Assembly (NCBI RefSeq): GCF_027943255.1
Contig: NC_072896.1
Span: 32,886,501-32,950,500, forward strand
Direction: 5' to 3'
From: Anastrepha obliqua
Taxonomy: Eukaryota; Arthropoda; Insecta; Diptera; Tephritidae
Length of the DNA stretch: 64,000 nucleotides
Part shown: piece by piece, positions 31,691 to 44,019 of the stretch
Position numbering within the stretch: position 1 is the stretch's first letter
Layout of the letters: every line of letters starts with the position of its first letter
Notes under the pieces: generated by a model
Database searches by the model: none
The model's input: only the letters and a program-made list of their open reading frames with translations
What the model was told of the DNA's origin: nothing
Made by a program: the position numbers and the translations under genes

Positions 31691-33719
31691 TTTTTTCTTT
31701 GGACAACCCTGATAGACTTATACATACACATGAGATTACAAATGTATGTTGTTTCAGCTCAGTGTCAAAGCACTAAATTGAATTACTCTACAGAAATATA
31801 AGCTACGTAACAAATGGAAATAATGTCATTCAAAAGAACACCCGAAAAGATAATCATTTTAATGGTGCGAATGTCAAAAAGTAAAATTATTAAAGTGACA
31901 ATTAAGATCAAAAGATAGAAGTTGAAAATATATTTCGTTTTTTTTTTTTGTTTTACTTTCACTTTTTCGAGATAAGCGCACAAAGGCAAAAATCATTTAG
32001 TAAATAGAAATTGTATACCCACGTACACGACTGAAGGTAACCTTTTGCGCATTTGTGGCAGGCACTATAATTAGCTAAGAGTATACAGGAGCAACGCGTC
32101 ACATTCCCTCAAGCATTGAATGTCACATTTGACATTCCACGCATTCGCCAAATACAGCAATGCCATTGAGGCATGTCAAGTTTTACGGCGCAACAGCGGT
32201 GAGGCAGGCAACAACAAAACTTTATGCGATATTTGTGCCATTTTCAATGAAAATCGAAATTTCCCAAGAACCGCAAATAGAGGATACTTAAACGTTTTGC
32301 GACCTCCCACTCAAAGTTGATTTATTATGTTGGCGAAAAATTCCGAGCATATCGAATGCGCATTTTCACCTCTTTTTGTTTGTTAATTTCAAATTCTCAA
32401 ATTCACTGAAGCATGAAACGTAGTAAATGTGCGCAACTCAAGTGGCTGCCTGCCAACTGGCGCTGAATGAGTGGGAGATTGGGTGGTTGTGTTGCTCGCC
32501 CCCCGCCTAAACATTGACAATTCACCTTTTGTTTGACGAACTGTCTTTTGAAATGCCCAGCCAAGCTGCTGTCAAACTTTTTCGTGCCTATTTAGTGAGC
32601 TGAATGCGTAGGCTTCACTTGCGTTTTGTTTTTTACTCACCTGTGGCAGCCCTTTTCCGCTTTAGTTGCTCATTAATAAGAAGTTTCTTGGATGGAGTTG
32701 AATGCAATATTTCATTAATTTCTTTAGACAACAGTCGAAAATGGCATAGTAAAATGTCAAAAGTGAGCAACAAAGCGTGAAGAATTTATATAGCTCTGAA
32801 ATAGATAAATACTTTGGATAACCAAGCCAACACTAAATGTAGTATAAGCGGGAGTGAAGAAAATATCATCTAGGAATAAGCCGAAGAAATCAATCGCGGA
32901 TGAGCTGGCTAAATCAGTCAATTCTGCTCAATATGTGGGCATCTCTTCATCCTCCTCTAGACATAGAAGGAATGAGCACAGAACTACAGGTGGCACAAAA
33001 TTAATCATCTAATTTTATTTTTGAAAAACTTTTTTAGAAAACAAAAAAAATTGGGTTTTCAGATAAATCTATGCCAATAAGCCACAATCGTATGACGCTC
33101 TGAAAGTCGGATCATTGCAGCAGAGTCATCCGTGCAAAGCCTCTGCGGGCATTTGAATTACGCCATATTTCATGCCTTTCGTTAATAATTCCCACACAAC
33201 TTGTTTTATTTCATTTCGAACCGCCCTTGGGAAATCCTATATTTTAAGTCAACTATATTTATAAATGCAATGGAGAGGCTTGTCGGTTGTTATAAAAATC
33301 GAATATTAGTCACTCGATAAATCTTTTCCAAAAATCCTAATCTTTTATCACAGTCATGGTCGCCACGTCTGTTATAATGCCATTGTAATATTTCGTATTA
33401 AAGATTTGCCCATTCATAGCCCAATGCGGTCTTAAACCATACCGATTTCCAAGCGAATTCTAAGCTTTTCCCAAAACGGTAACTAAACAGTCCAGGTCCT
33501 CAAAGATTGGGTTACTGAGAATCATATGTACAGTGTTCTCATAAAACGTGCGGAAACTTTTATATGGGTCTTCGATCTAATAGTCCAATGCGCTTTAAAA
33601 ATTCTACTTTAGAATGATTCGCTTTTACTCTAAATGTACTTATGAATCCAAGCACAAGTTTCGTTTCGATAAATAAAATCAGATAAACAAAAGTAAATTT
33701 ATTTCATTTAACAAATATG
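31691..33719. other. Unassigned DNA with two tiny element scraps
   Basis: Mostly non-repetitive sequence without a supported gene. A stretch near 32883-32925 reads KKSIADELAKSVNSAQ, like the end of a retrotransposon RNase H. At 32990-33020 GTGGCACAAAATTAATCATC is one terminus of the MITE found at 59853-60019. Neither extends further. Confidence 0.45.
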
Positions 33720-34520
33720 TATTGCAATTATCCTCGACCAACTCGTTGATGCCGTTCCGCCAAAAATCGCCTATTGTGGTGTCAAAGAAGTTTTTGAGCC
33801 AGTTTTTAAGAACCTCTTTGTTATCGAAGATCGTAACGTCATTCATATGGTTTGACAGGGAACGGAAAAGAGGGTAATCGGTCGGTGCAAGGTCCGGAGA
33901 ATACGGCGGATGCTGAAGGATTTCCCATTCGAGCTCTTGGAGTGCGGCTTTGACGACTTATGCAACATGGGGCCTGGCGTTGCCTTGAAGAAGTATGGTT
34001 TGACCATGTCGATCAGGTCTTTTTAGTCGAATGGCCTCATTCACGCGGAGTAGCTGGGCAATGTAGAGCTCCTGGTGCACCGTGGCGTTCTTTTCGAGCA
34101 TTTCCCAGTGCACGATGACCTCTCAGTCCCATCAAACACATATCATCATCTTCTTTGGATGAAGATCCGGTTTGACTTCCGACTTTGGCGTATCTCCTGG
34201 AGCCACCCACTGCTTTCTTTACTTTGATGTACTAGTATAGGCACCATTTTTCATCTCCCGTGACGATTCGGTACAAAAAGCGCAGTTTATAACCGGGTAT
34301 TGCTCGATGGTGGGTGAGATGCTGAGACTTTCATTGATTTTTTTTTTTCGATGATCTCGTGAGGCACCCAGGCTCCCAATTTATCAGTAAATCCCATTAA
34401 ATTCAAAGTAATTGAGAATCGGTTTATAATCGTGGTTCATTTTTTCCGCCAATTCACGACTGGTATGGCTATGAAGATACATATTCACGAACCCAATAAT
34501 TTAATTTTTGCTAAAAAAAA
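33720..34520 (-). pseudogene. Decayed mariner transposase
   Basis: Minus-strand reading recovers GAWVPHEII near 34340, then FLYRIVTGDEKWCLY (first Asp), GNARPHVA (second block, usual D before N replaced by G), and QELEWEILQHPPYSPDLAPT followed by DYPLFRS (last Asp), ending NWLKNFFDTTIGDFWRNGIN near 33760. Multiple stops and frame changes. TIRs could not be paired with confidence. It is a different lineage from the other mariners in the window. Confidence 0.75.
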
Positions 34521-34959
34521 TAAATTTTGGGCAAAGATATAGTCATCTTTATTGGATGCCATCTCAGGAGTAGTTCTTTGCGGTGAAGAAATCAATCAAA
34601 AAATTATAAATATTTAACTCAATATCTGATAGAAGTAGTACTTATGAAGGTTTTTTTAAAAATAAAATAGCGGCCTTTAAAAGCTTACACATAAACTTTT
34701 AAGGATAAGACCATAATTCTTTATTTAAAAACCAAGTTAAATTTAAGTTTTTAGCAATAACAAACATTCTTCTAACAAGCTTTCATACAAATTCATGGAG
34801 TTACTCTTAAATTCCAGCGATCACCCTAACTTATTAATAAAATTTTGTTCATTAGCAGAAATGCCAAATAAGAATAAATTTTTTTTAATTCTATTATTTT
34901 GAGTTTAATTCGATGGAATTTTAATGTTAAATATCTTATCAAATAGTTAGTATTTTATT
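34521..34959. other. Unassigned AT-rich DNA
   Basis: No gene or repeat supported. Confidence 0.4.
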
Positions 34960-36380
34960 TATTTATAATTAGTAACTTCCGAAAGCTTCACAATAGAATT
35001 CACACATTTTTCTTTCGGTTTTTTTTTCAAATACGTTTTTTGTTTGTACAAAAAACTTTTCCAAAACTATTTTCGAACATTTTTTTCCAAATTTTTTATT
35101 TTTTTTTTTTTGTTTAATTTGTTACCAAATTTGATACCATTTTTTTTTAATTATATGTAGCTATATATATTTTTTAAATTTTTTTCTTTAATTTTTTATA
35201 CTTTTTTCCAAATTTTTTTTTAGTTATATTTAATTTTTAATTTTCTTCGGTATTGTATTTAATTATAATAATTCTGACAATTTTTTTTGTTTTGTATATA
35301 TTATATTTTTAATTTTTCTTTTTAATGTTTTTATACGTCTTCTTCCAAATGTGGTTATATATATTTTTTTTAAGTTTTTTCTCCAAAATAGTTTTCTAAA
35401 ATATTTTTTTCAAAATTTAGAAATTTTTAAAAATATTTTTGTCAATATTTTTAATTTGTTTCCAAATTTTATTCCAATTTTTTTTTAATTATAGGTATAT
35501 CTTTGTTTAACTTTTTTTTTGCTTTTTCGAAATTTATTTTCCAATTTTTTTCCTAATTATTAATTATATTTAAAAATTTTTTTCTTTTAATTTTTTTCCA
35601 CATTTTCATTTTTTTTTAATTGTTTGCTAACTATTTTTTTTAATTATATTTAATTTTGTACATATATTTACTATATTTTCAATTTTTTACAGCTTTGTTT
35701 TATTTATATATGTATATATTTTTATTTTTAAATTTTTTTATATGTTTATTTCCAAATTTGTTTTCTAAATTTTCTTCCAAATGTGGTTATATATTTTTTA
35801 TCTAAGTTTTTTTTCCATTTTTTTTTAATTAAATTTAAAAATATTTTCCAAAATAGTTTTCTAAAATATTTTTTTTCAAAATTTAACAATTTCTGTTAAT
35901 ATTTTTGTAAATATTTTTAATTTGTTGCAAAATTTATTCAAATTTTTTATAATTATATATATTTGTTTAACTTTTTTTATGTTTTTTCCAAATTTATTTT
36001 CCAATTTTTTTCTTAATTATTAATTATATTTAAAAATTTGTTTCTTTCAATTTTTTTTAATTGTTTGCTGACTATTTTTTTTTAATTATATTTAATTTTG
36101 TACATATTTTTACATATCTTAAATTTTTTACAGCTTTATTTTATTTATATATATATTTTTATTTTTAAATTTGTTTTAATGTCGTAATTTTTTTATATGT
36201 TTATTTCCAAATTTGTTTTCTAAATTTTTTCTTAATTATATTTAAAAACTTTTTCTTTCCCTTTTCAAAATTTTTATTTTTAATTATAGTATACATTTTT
36301 TTCACAATTTCCTTTTATTTTGATTTCGTTATTATTTTTTCCAATTTTTTTTTTAAATAAATTTTATTCTATAATAATAA
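34960..36380 (+). repeat. T-rich block with a duplicated unit of about 435 bp
   Basis: Composed almost wholly of T and A with a strong excess of T on this strand. CTTCCAAATGTGGTTATAT occurs at 35342 and 35774, and TAATTTTGTACATAT occurs near 35651 and 36093, giving offsets of 432 and 442 bp. Intervening segments (CCAAAATAGTTTTCTAAAAT, TTTTACAGCTTT, TATGTTTATTTCCAAATTTG) repeat in the same order. No open frame of note. Confidence 0.75.
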
Positions 36381-38819
36381 AACACAATATATAGAAATAT
36401 TAAAAAAGCACGGATTTTACTTCACCAAAATTTTTAACATTGAATAAATCTGAAAATTATAAAATCTTTTCAAAATTTTTTTAACTCAAATAAAGAAATT
36501 TTCAAAAAAACCATATCCAAAATACTTGATCCAGTTGGCATGGAATCGCTCAAATGTTTCTGGATTTTCGGGATAGATAAGAAAAAAGTAGTAGTAGGGG
36601 AAGGAAATTGATGTTGCCTTATGTTATCAGTTGCACGTATTTTATTTCACACTCAAACTCCCACTTTGAAATTCATGATAATAAAATTTGTAAATTGAAT
36701 AATTTTTCTTCGTTAGCCCCTCCAATCAAACTCGAAATGCTTCTGGTCTGTTATTTAATTTCCATCAAATTTCTTCTTGAATGAGCTTCGGTGTCTAATT
36801 TTTGTTCGAGCTTTTTTTCAAAACGGAGAAAGGTGCCTACATTTGCAAGAAATGCTTATCTTCTTTTACATTTTTCAAAATTTAACCACTTTGCTGCATT
36901 TTTCTTCCGTTGATTACGATTAAAAAGTAAGTCAAGTGTAAGTTTATGAATTTCCACATTTCATCCTTTTTTTCGGCATTACTGACAGACAACAAAGTGA
37001 TGTGGGTACGTGTGCCATATTTAATTGACAGCCTACGAAGGAATGGAAGATACTGACTGGCAAATGTGCACAGCAAAGTGAATATTTTTCTGCTTCTTTT
37101 TCGAAGCTAACCACATTAAAGTGGTTATCACATCTCATAGTAGACCCATCAGCCAACCGACTGACCCATCATGGACTTAACGCGATCAAAGAAATTAACC
37201 AATAAATGCAAGATGTGGTGAGGCAGATGATGTTTCTGAAAAAAAAAGGGAATAAGTTGAGAAGAACTTTTTGCCACGTGTTGATGCTGAACGGCAAAAT
37301 AAAAATAAAAATAAAAATAGAAATAAAAAAAATCTATGAAATTCACTTAGCTACAAAATCCGCTGTCATTCACAGCCCACAAATAAATGCCAACGCACGA
37401 GAAGTCAGTCACTGATACAGCAATAATGGCAACAATAACAACTAAAGCTACAATAACAACTAAAGCAACAACAATAACACTAATAAAGACAAAAGAGCGC
37501 AACTAAGTGAAAATCTTTTCAATAGCTAAGTTTTCCTGCAATAATTTTGTTGCTCGTTTAAGGCAACGTTCGAGGAAGAGTTAGAGGCAGCACACAGATT
37601 GCCCTGGCAGCATCATCTGTCACAAACAAACAAATTAAATTGTTAGCCACTTTTTCATTAAAACTAATTACGCATTCAAAACCTTTCACTACATAAGCGA
37701 CCAACGAACCAACCAACCAACCAAGCAGCTGGCCAGGCACCTTGCCTGCCTCCGCCAGTTAGTGCGCCACAGCGAGGCTGAATAACAAAAATTTTAAATT
37801 GTTGAAAATTTCTTATAATTAAATTCAAAACACAACAACAGCAGCACAGCACAAAAAACAAAACGTAACAAATGCTAGGGGATTGCAAAGTGAAGGCAGA
37901 GAAGAGGGCAACAAATTTGCAACCGAACTTGGTCCCGCGCCAATCCAGCATTCACAAAATCACAGTTGCTTATTCGCCCATTCTTACTTTACCTCTCTTT
38001 GTTCTCCACTCCGCCCACTGACTAATTGATGCTCTACATTTCATTCGCCCACTTATGCACCCCGCCCCCATCCCTTCTTGGAAGCAAGCGCAATCCTTTG
38101 TACCGGGATTTTTGCACCTTTCGGCACACGATGCCTTAGCACAAAGAATTTTCGTGCATCTCTCTTCTTGTCTACCTTTTCAACTACTTTAACAATAGCA
38201 ACAAAATTCCACAATTAAACAATTCAAAATAGCCGAAAATATTTTAAGTCGTAATTTTGCCTGTCAACGCCACAAATCGGCCAGGCAGGTTGGCATCGTC
38301 AACTCCCGTTCCGATTTTGTGCTCTGGTCGCCAGTTTGATTCACTTTGATTAGACTAGAATTATAATTGATGCCATATTTTGAAAAAGTAAAAGCGAACG
38401 CAAAGCACAAAAAATAATTATTACAAATTACAACAACTTAACTTATTTGAGGAAGTTGTTGGTGGAGTTAATAAAGTTATGCATGGCACAACAATTTAGG
38501 TATCATATTTGGCATGAAAGGAGTAGCAAAGCAGAAGCCCATTTGTCAATTAACCTCAACTTGGTGAAGTAGCAGAGAAGGTACAAAGTACAATTCCAAT
38601 TCCTTAGAACAGGGCTGGGCATAACCTGGAGCTCGCAAACGAAAACTGTTTTGTTTCACCTGAAAATAGACAAAGATGAAACTTTTCATCGAATTTGTAA
38701 ACAACTTTTCCATTTTACTGATTGCCCAAGCATCGATATATACTTTTTCACATGTTCCCGATCCATTTTCAAATTGCGTATACGCGTGGCGTTGGGCACA
38801 GCTAAACTACCTTAGGCCC
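36381..38819. other. Unassigned, mostly non-repetitive DNA
   Basis: No gene or mobile element supported. AAAATAAAAATAAAAATA run near 37300, ACAACAATAACA-type triplet repeats at 37420-37480, and ACCAACCAACCAACCAA near 37700. Composition is closer to random genomic DNA than most of the window, so this may be older unique sequence. Confidence 0.45.
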
Positions 38820-39085
38820 AGTGAAGAAACGCTCACGTGAGTCATCGACAACGTCGACCAAAAAGGCTTTAACAAACGCTCCGGCTTTGAAAGTATTCGA
38901 TGCGGTACCAGCTGGTAGTAGCAGAAGAAGAGGAGGGCCTGCTCTGCGTTGGAAAGATCAGGTCGAGAAGGACTTGGCTTCACTTGGTATCTCCAACTGG
39001 CGCCGGTTAGTACAGGCGCTTTGTTAAACTCGGCCAAAATCGTGTACGCGGTTAACGCCCCATTCAAGAGAAATAAGAAAGAAGA
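38820..39085 (+). pseudogene. RTE-like retrotransposon tail, copy 3
   Basis: The frame at 38821-39027 reads NAPALKVFDAVPAGSSRRRG, then GPALRWKDQVEKDLASLGIS and NWRRLVQALC before a stop. The nucleotide sequence closely matches the copy at 9600-9815 (AACGCTCCGGCTYTGAAAGT, then GTATTCGATG). The untranslated tail ends in AAATAAGAAAGAAGA. Both copies are truncated at similar places on the 5' side. Confidence 0.75.
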
Positions 39086-39187
39086 CAGTCATTCAACCCC
39101 ATTTAAAACTGTCTGCCTGCTAAGTTGTCTTGAAGATTGTCTCTAATTTTTTTTAATTCCACCATTGCTTGAGAAAGTATGGAAATT

Positions 39188-39591
39188 ATGGGTAACCTAA
39201 GACCACTGTGCATAGCCAGAGAGCATGTGAAGATTACAAAACCCCATTCAGTAACCAGAAAGTCAACCCTTTTTGGAAGAGTCATAAAAGGCATCATACT
39301 TGAAAAGGTTGGTGTTGAAACTAAGCAACCTAATTCTGCTATCCGTAAGTGTGTAAGAGTGCAGCTCATCACAATGGCAAGAAAATTACCGCATTCGTCC
39401 CACGTGACGGTAGCTAGAACTATTTACTTGTACTCGTATATAGAGAAAACAATGAAGACTTGGTTGCTGGTTTCGGTCGTAAAGGACACGCCATGCGTGA
39501 TACTCCCGGTGTACTTTGCAAGATCGTTGAGATTGCGAACGTTTCATTGCTTGATTTGTATAAGGAAAAGTGGGCGCGTCCGAGATCGTAA
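39188..39591 (+). pseudogene. RpS23: Processed pseudogene of ribosomal protein S23
   Basis: The + strand retains the cytosolic small-subunit protein uS12/RpS23 in order: MGN.R with IAREHV, then [20 protein letters not shown] and CVRVQLI in the first frame. In a second frame come [14 protein letters not shown], then [39 protein letters not shown] and KEKWARPRS with a TAA at 39589. The normal protein is about 143 residues. A short stretch near the N-terminus (about ten residues before the KGI block) is missing, and frame changes occur after VRVQLI and near the SYIE segment. No introns and many substitutions fit a retrotransposed dead copy. The functional gene must lie elsewhere. Confidence 0.92.
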
Positions 39592-40129
39592 ATATTCACT
39601 TTATTAATTTTAATATATTCGCTTATAGTTTATATGAAAGACCTAAGTATAACTTAACCTCAGTAACATTCGTCGACTGAGTAGCTTGAGATTCTGCTAA
39701 TAAATTATGGGACATTCAAGCGAGTGCTCATTCTTGTCTTTCGTTGCTACTGGAAAGCTTATTCGGGGAAATTTGTTTTAATTTTTAATTTTATTTATTT
39801 GTTTTGCTGCCGTCTATAAAATCCTAAAAATTTTACCTCGATTGGAGGTTTCTTTTCAAACTTTTATCACTTATACCAAAAACCTCAATCTCTGCCGCTG
39901 CTGACGACCTAAAATAGCATAGGTAAATAACTGATTTCATTGCATGCGGCCCTTAAAAGAGAATAAACGCACGTCATAGGTCACCAGAAAAGTGGAAAAA
40001 ATTTGATATGATCTGCCCAGTTTCTGGTGCCCACATGCAGGTTAAAGCATCCACTTTCATTTCCATAGTAGAATTTCTTGACTAACTGCTGGTTTTTTAT
40101 ATACATAACCCGCCAAGGAGCAAATAAGC
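39592..40129. other. Unassigned DNA
   Basis: AT-rich sequence following the pseudogene, possibly starting with its 3' untranslated region; no poly(A) tract marks its end. Nothing else recognised. Confidence 0.4.
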
Positions 40130-40490
40130 AAAAGTCCAATGTCTAAAAACCTGCGAACTGCTCCTGGAAAGATGGGCTTCGCGCCAACTCAGCGAGCCCT
40201 AGGCAAGTACATGAACTTGTATGCTCGCAAAATCTTTCCGGAGCACATGCGGATCGCAAGCGTTCGAGCGATCTTCTGAGGTCGACAAAATCTCAGCTCT
40301 CGAACTTCGTGGGTGTTTTCACAAGACCCCATCCGCGAGGCATGCATGCTGTGAAACTTGAAATTACCTCGAGTCCGTCAGCTATATGGAGGATGACGTG
40401 GAATCATCTCATCATCTTCTCCTTAGCTGCCCTGCTCTCGCATGGCTAAGGTTTAGGTATCTTGTCTCCTTGTTTCTTTGCTACGCCTGC
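40130..40490 (+). pseudogene. RNase H-type non-LTR retrotransposon C-terminus
   Basis: The + strand reads SSDLLRSTKSQLSNFVGVF (the conserved LL.L.K..LS.LVG.LTGH-type linker), then in another frame MEDDVESSHHLLLSCPALAW followed by LRFRYLVS, the terminal zinc-knuckle region. Stops interrupt it. This is a further lineage of the same general class as 8705-9425. Confidence 0.65.
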
Positions 40491-42640
40491 TGATATAGCA
40501 GGCTTGGATATTAAAAATCGAATGATCTAGACTCCAAATAGTTTTTAATAATGATTATTTTGGCAAATATTAGAGCTATACTCCAGAAAAGGGCATGGTC
40601 GGGCTAATAAAGCAGGGCCTTGTATACAAGTCAATCTCAGGCAAGTAATTTTAGTAAACGTAATAAAAGAAGTTTGTAAGAAAGCTTGAGGTATTATTTT
40701 CTACTGCCACTTTCCAAAACTATATATTTTCACATTACTTCTTCCTTTTTAAGTTTTAATTTCATCCGATTTGGCGTGTGAGTGATATTTACTTAAAAAG
40801 GGAGGAGGCCAACGGAGATCTTGGCTGAGATTCACTCTTCCTTTATCGTCGTCTCCTTAGAGCTGGCATTGGGTCTAACCCTGGACCGAAGTATATTTCT
40901 GCTACGTTTGCCAAAGATAGCTCCACGCAAACTCCATATCGCTTACCTGTAAATACAATCAGTACAACGAGTGGTTCAACGGGTAGTACAACGGGTGACG
41001 CCACCTTAAGACATATAGGGAGTGGTTCACATGGTTTGTACTAACATGATGCTTTCGCCATCTGGCGCTCTTAGAACCCATGGCTTCTACCTCGGGTGCA
41101 ACCATCTAGCACCGGAAATAGAACCTCTACGGTCCTCGGAGTTTACCCGAGCAATATTACTTAGCCTTTAGAGCCTTTAACAAGCTCCTCCAACTGACTC
41201 CCCCGCACTCAGTCAAAAGGACTTGCATAGAGGCTATCTACTTTTCATAGTGGGATCCAAATATATCTGACGCTATTTCACTATTTCCTCCAACAGTTCC
41301 TCATGCATCCATTCATCCTCGAACTTTCTACAGCTGTCGTTCTAAATATTATTTGATGTAGTGCACTAAAGTTCGCTTTTAGGGCAGTCCTCATTTCAGA
41401 CTCTGTTTTTCAGTAATTTCCTACTGCCTGCATCATTTCCTGCAACATCGCGCCCACTTGCCACACACCATACGTTTCCTTGCATCTCTGCCCGAAACTC
41501 CACACTTTCTGTGTCATTCGCCTTTTAAGCGGCATAAACTTTTGCTCGATGCTTGTTGCTAGTTTGTAAGCATGTATGTGTGTATGCGTTTGTTTCATAA
41601 TTTTTGCTTCTGCGCTGCTGCTCTCGCTAGCATTTTCTATGTGCATTCATATATGTGAGGGATGCCAATATTAGAGGTGGTTGTTGATACCGAAATGTTG
41701 GGATATTTTTGATATGTAGAAAAGTTATATCTCGGGACGAATTCGGAAATATCAAATACAGTTGTATTTTGCTAAAAAATGAAAGCAGTGTTTGACATTT
41801 ATTTATTTTAGTATTGAAAGCTTATTACAGAAAATTAGAGATAAATGGATTTTGTTTACTATTTATTTAGTTCCAAAAAGCACAAAGAAATAACTTTTCA
41901 CTCTACCAACGACAATTTTTTAATTGACAAATTTCTTTCATATTTCGATTCCTAAAGCTTATGTGCTCGCTGATGTCAAATCTGAAATTAGAATTATAAA
42001 ATTCTAAACGGCCAGATAAAAAAAAACTAAAACAGACAAACAAAATCTCATTCTTCAACCCCAAAACTTATCCTTCCCACCCTTACTCCCGCACAATGAT
42101 CTGCGCATTATTTGCATTGTGCAAAGAAAAACACACAGTTGCACAATGCATCAGTGGTGCCAGCAAGAAGAAGCGGGTGACCGCGGTAATAGCGCAGGCA
42201 CACCAAATGTAGTCCTCAACTATCTGTGCGATCCTTCTGACAGAAAAAATTGACATACAGATGGCGCTCCAAGCACTAAGAAGGCATTATTCCTAAGCAA
42301 CGACAGGTGGGCATACCCACTGCTTAGGACTGATAGCGGCAGGCTAATCACCTACCCTGTCAGAAATCAAATAGATTAACGAAACCAACGCAAGACAAAT
42401 CTTGTCGAGGCCCTATGCTCCCAAAAGAAGTGAACAAGGGAAAAAAACGGCCAGAATCCATTGAAATGGAGCCACTCTCAACCAAAAGTGGTTCCACGGT
42501 ATTTCAATCCAATCCCAACGTATATGTTATATGTTCTAAGAGAATATAGATGCCGATTATCAGAAATCTGGGTTTCAAAAATAGCGAGTCCAATGCAATG
42601 GAAATATAGCCATTATAGATGAAAGTTATTTAGATCGCAA
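40491..42640. other. Unassigned DNA, possible repeat at 42240-42460
   Basis: No gene supported. AGTACAACGAGTGGTTCAAC and AGTACAACGGGTGACGCC near 40960-41000 are a short imperfect repeat. The segment at 42240-42460 (CAGATGGCGCTCC, CAGGTGGGCATACCCACTGC, TACCCTGTCAGAAATCAAAT) resembles, from memory, a dispersed repeat of tephritid flies; I could not verify it. Confidence 0.35.
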
Positions 42641-42649
42641 ATTTTGAAT

Positions 42650-43720
42650 CTCAGATCTGAACTCTATAATGCAAACTGCCAAGTCCTGTTGGTGGTGAAG
42701 GTGTTGTCTGAGTGGCACAGCCCAGACTCAATTGGCACAAAAGATGACATTTTGGTACACCACTTGTAGAACCATCTTGATTTCACTATGAACCTGCCTA
42801 TGTCGTCTATTTTCTTTTCTGCAGTTTCTTTCAAGTTAATCATCGAGAATTCCCTCAGCTTTCTATGTCGTAGAGCACACATACTTGGGCGTAAGCACAC
42901 AGATAGTGAAAGACTGTTTCCTTAGATTCTTTTCGATTGCAGCTTCTACATTTATCGTTTGCACGGCCACCTCAACTTCCTGGCATGGTCTCCCAAAGGC
43001 CAATGCCCGGTTATTGTTGACGTAGTTTTGAAGATGACTGAAGGGACTTGGTTTTCTTAACAACTCGCCAATTTTCTGGATATGTTGAAATTTAGCCACG
43101 TTTGTTTAGTTATTTTGCAGATATCCGTGTTAGTCCATCTGTCAACGGCCTGCTTCTGGAATAGCGAGAAGATTTCCCTTTTGCGCATGCCTTGTGGGCA
43201 GCCTATTTCTACCGCTTCAGATTCATTATAGGATGCGCCTGTCTCGCCAGTTCATTAAGTTTCTCATTTCCTTCTATGTTTCTATGGTCAGGTACCCAGA
43301 TGGGAGTGATGTTTGTCGTGCGCGCTAAAGCCTTAAGTTCTTCTTTGCATTGTCTGACGATTTTTGAATTGATTGTAGGTGGCTTTAAAGCTAAGATGGC
43401 TGTTTGACTATCTGAAAAAATACATATTTCCGATAGTTGTAGTGAATGGTTTTAATTATCCCGCAAGCTTACCTTATACCCAAAACTTATGCATGAAAAA
43501 TATTTTACCAATTCACCAGTCGAAAAGGTTTGTAAGTTTCGAGGTCTTCGAATATACACTGGCAACGATGCCGCAATTCATCTTGGATCCGTCGGTGTAC
43601 AGTGCAGTTGTATTCTCTTTGACTCCTGAATTCAAATCCCACTCCTTGCGCGTGTAGAACTTTACCTTGAACTCTATTCTAATGTCTAGGGTAGCGGTAG
43701 TAAAATCTAATTAGTTGCTA
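42650..43720 (-). pseudogene. RNase H-type non-LTR retrotransposon, 3' part
   Basis: From 43690 downward the minus strand reads VKFYTRKEWDLNSGVKENTT, ALYTDGSKMNCGIVASVYS (first RNase H Asp), then ITPIWVPDHRNIEGNEKLNE (final RNase H motif), and near 42900-42980 CRSCNRKESKETVFHYLCAY, the terminal zinc knuckle. It ends with KLREFSMINLKETAEKKIDD and IGRFIVKSRWF. Stops and shifts between blocks show decay. The RT domain is absent. The knuckle plus histidine box places it with the other RNase H-bearing elements of the window. Confidence 0.75.
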
Positions 43721-44019
43721 GTAAGATAATACTACGACCAAACATCATAGCATTCCATAAGCCACGGTACTTACTGCTGTTAGCCCTAGTTGCAAATCTA
43801 TTGCCTCTGCTAGACACGATCTCATAGTTCCAGTTATAGCGACAAGTCCTACCCCGACCTAATTTTCTATCATACTATCTTCCTTTTCTCTCTCTCTTTC
43901 TGTGTGACAGAGAATGTGGAGAGAAAAAACTTCCTTTAATTTTTTTCCTTCATCTTTTTTCTTGTTTTTTCCTTGTAAATTTCTACAAGAGAATGTTGAA
44001 TTGCCCATTATAAATGTCC
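43721..44019. other. Unassigned spacer between two retroelements
   Basis: Includes a CTCTCTCTCTTTCTG tract near 43888. No gene. Confidence 0.4.

Noticed and set aside
37149..37346. Frame with FYFYFYFYF repeat
   Set aside because: Produced by an AAAATAAAAATA run.
38610..38815. Possible hAT MITE with CAGGGCTGGGCA at one end
   Set aside because: The opposite end (TTGGGCACAGC) is only a partial match and no 8-bp duplication could be found.
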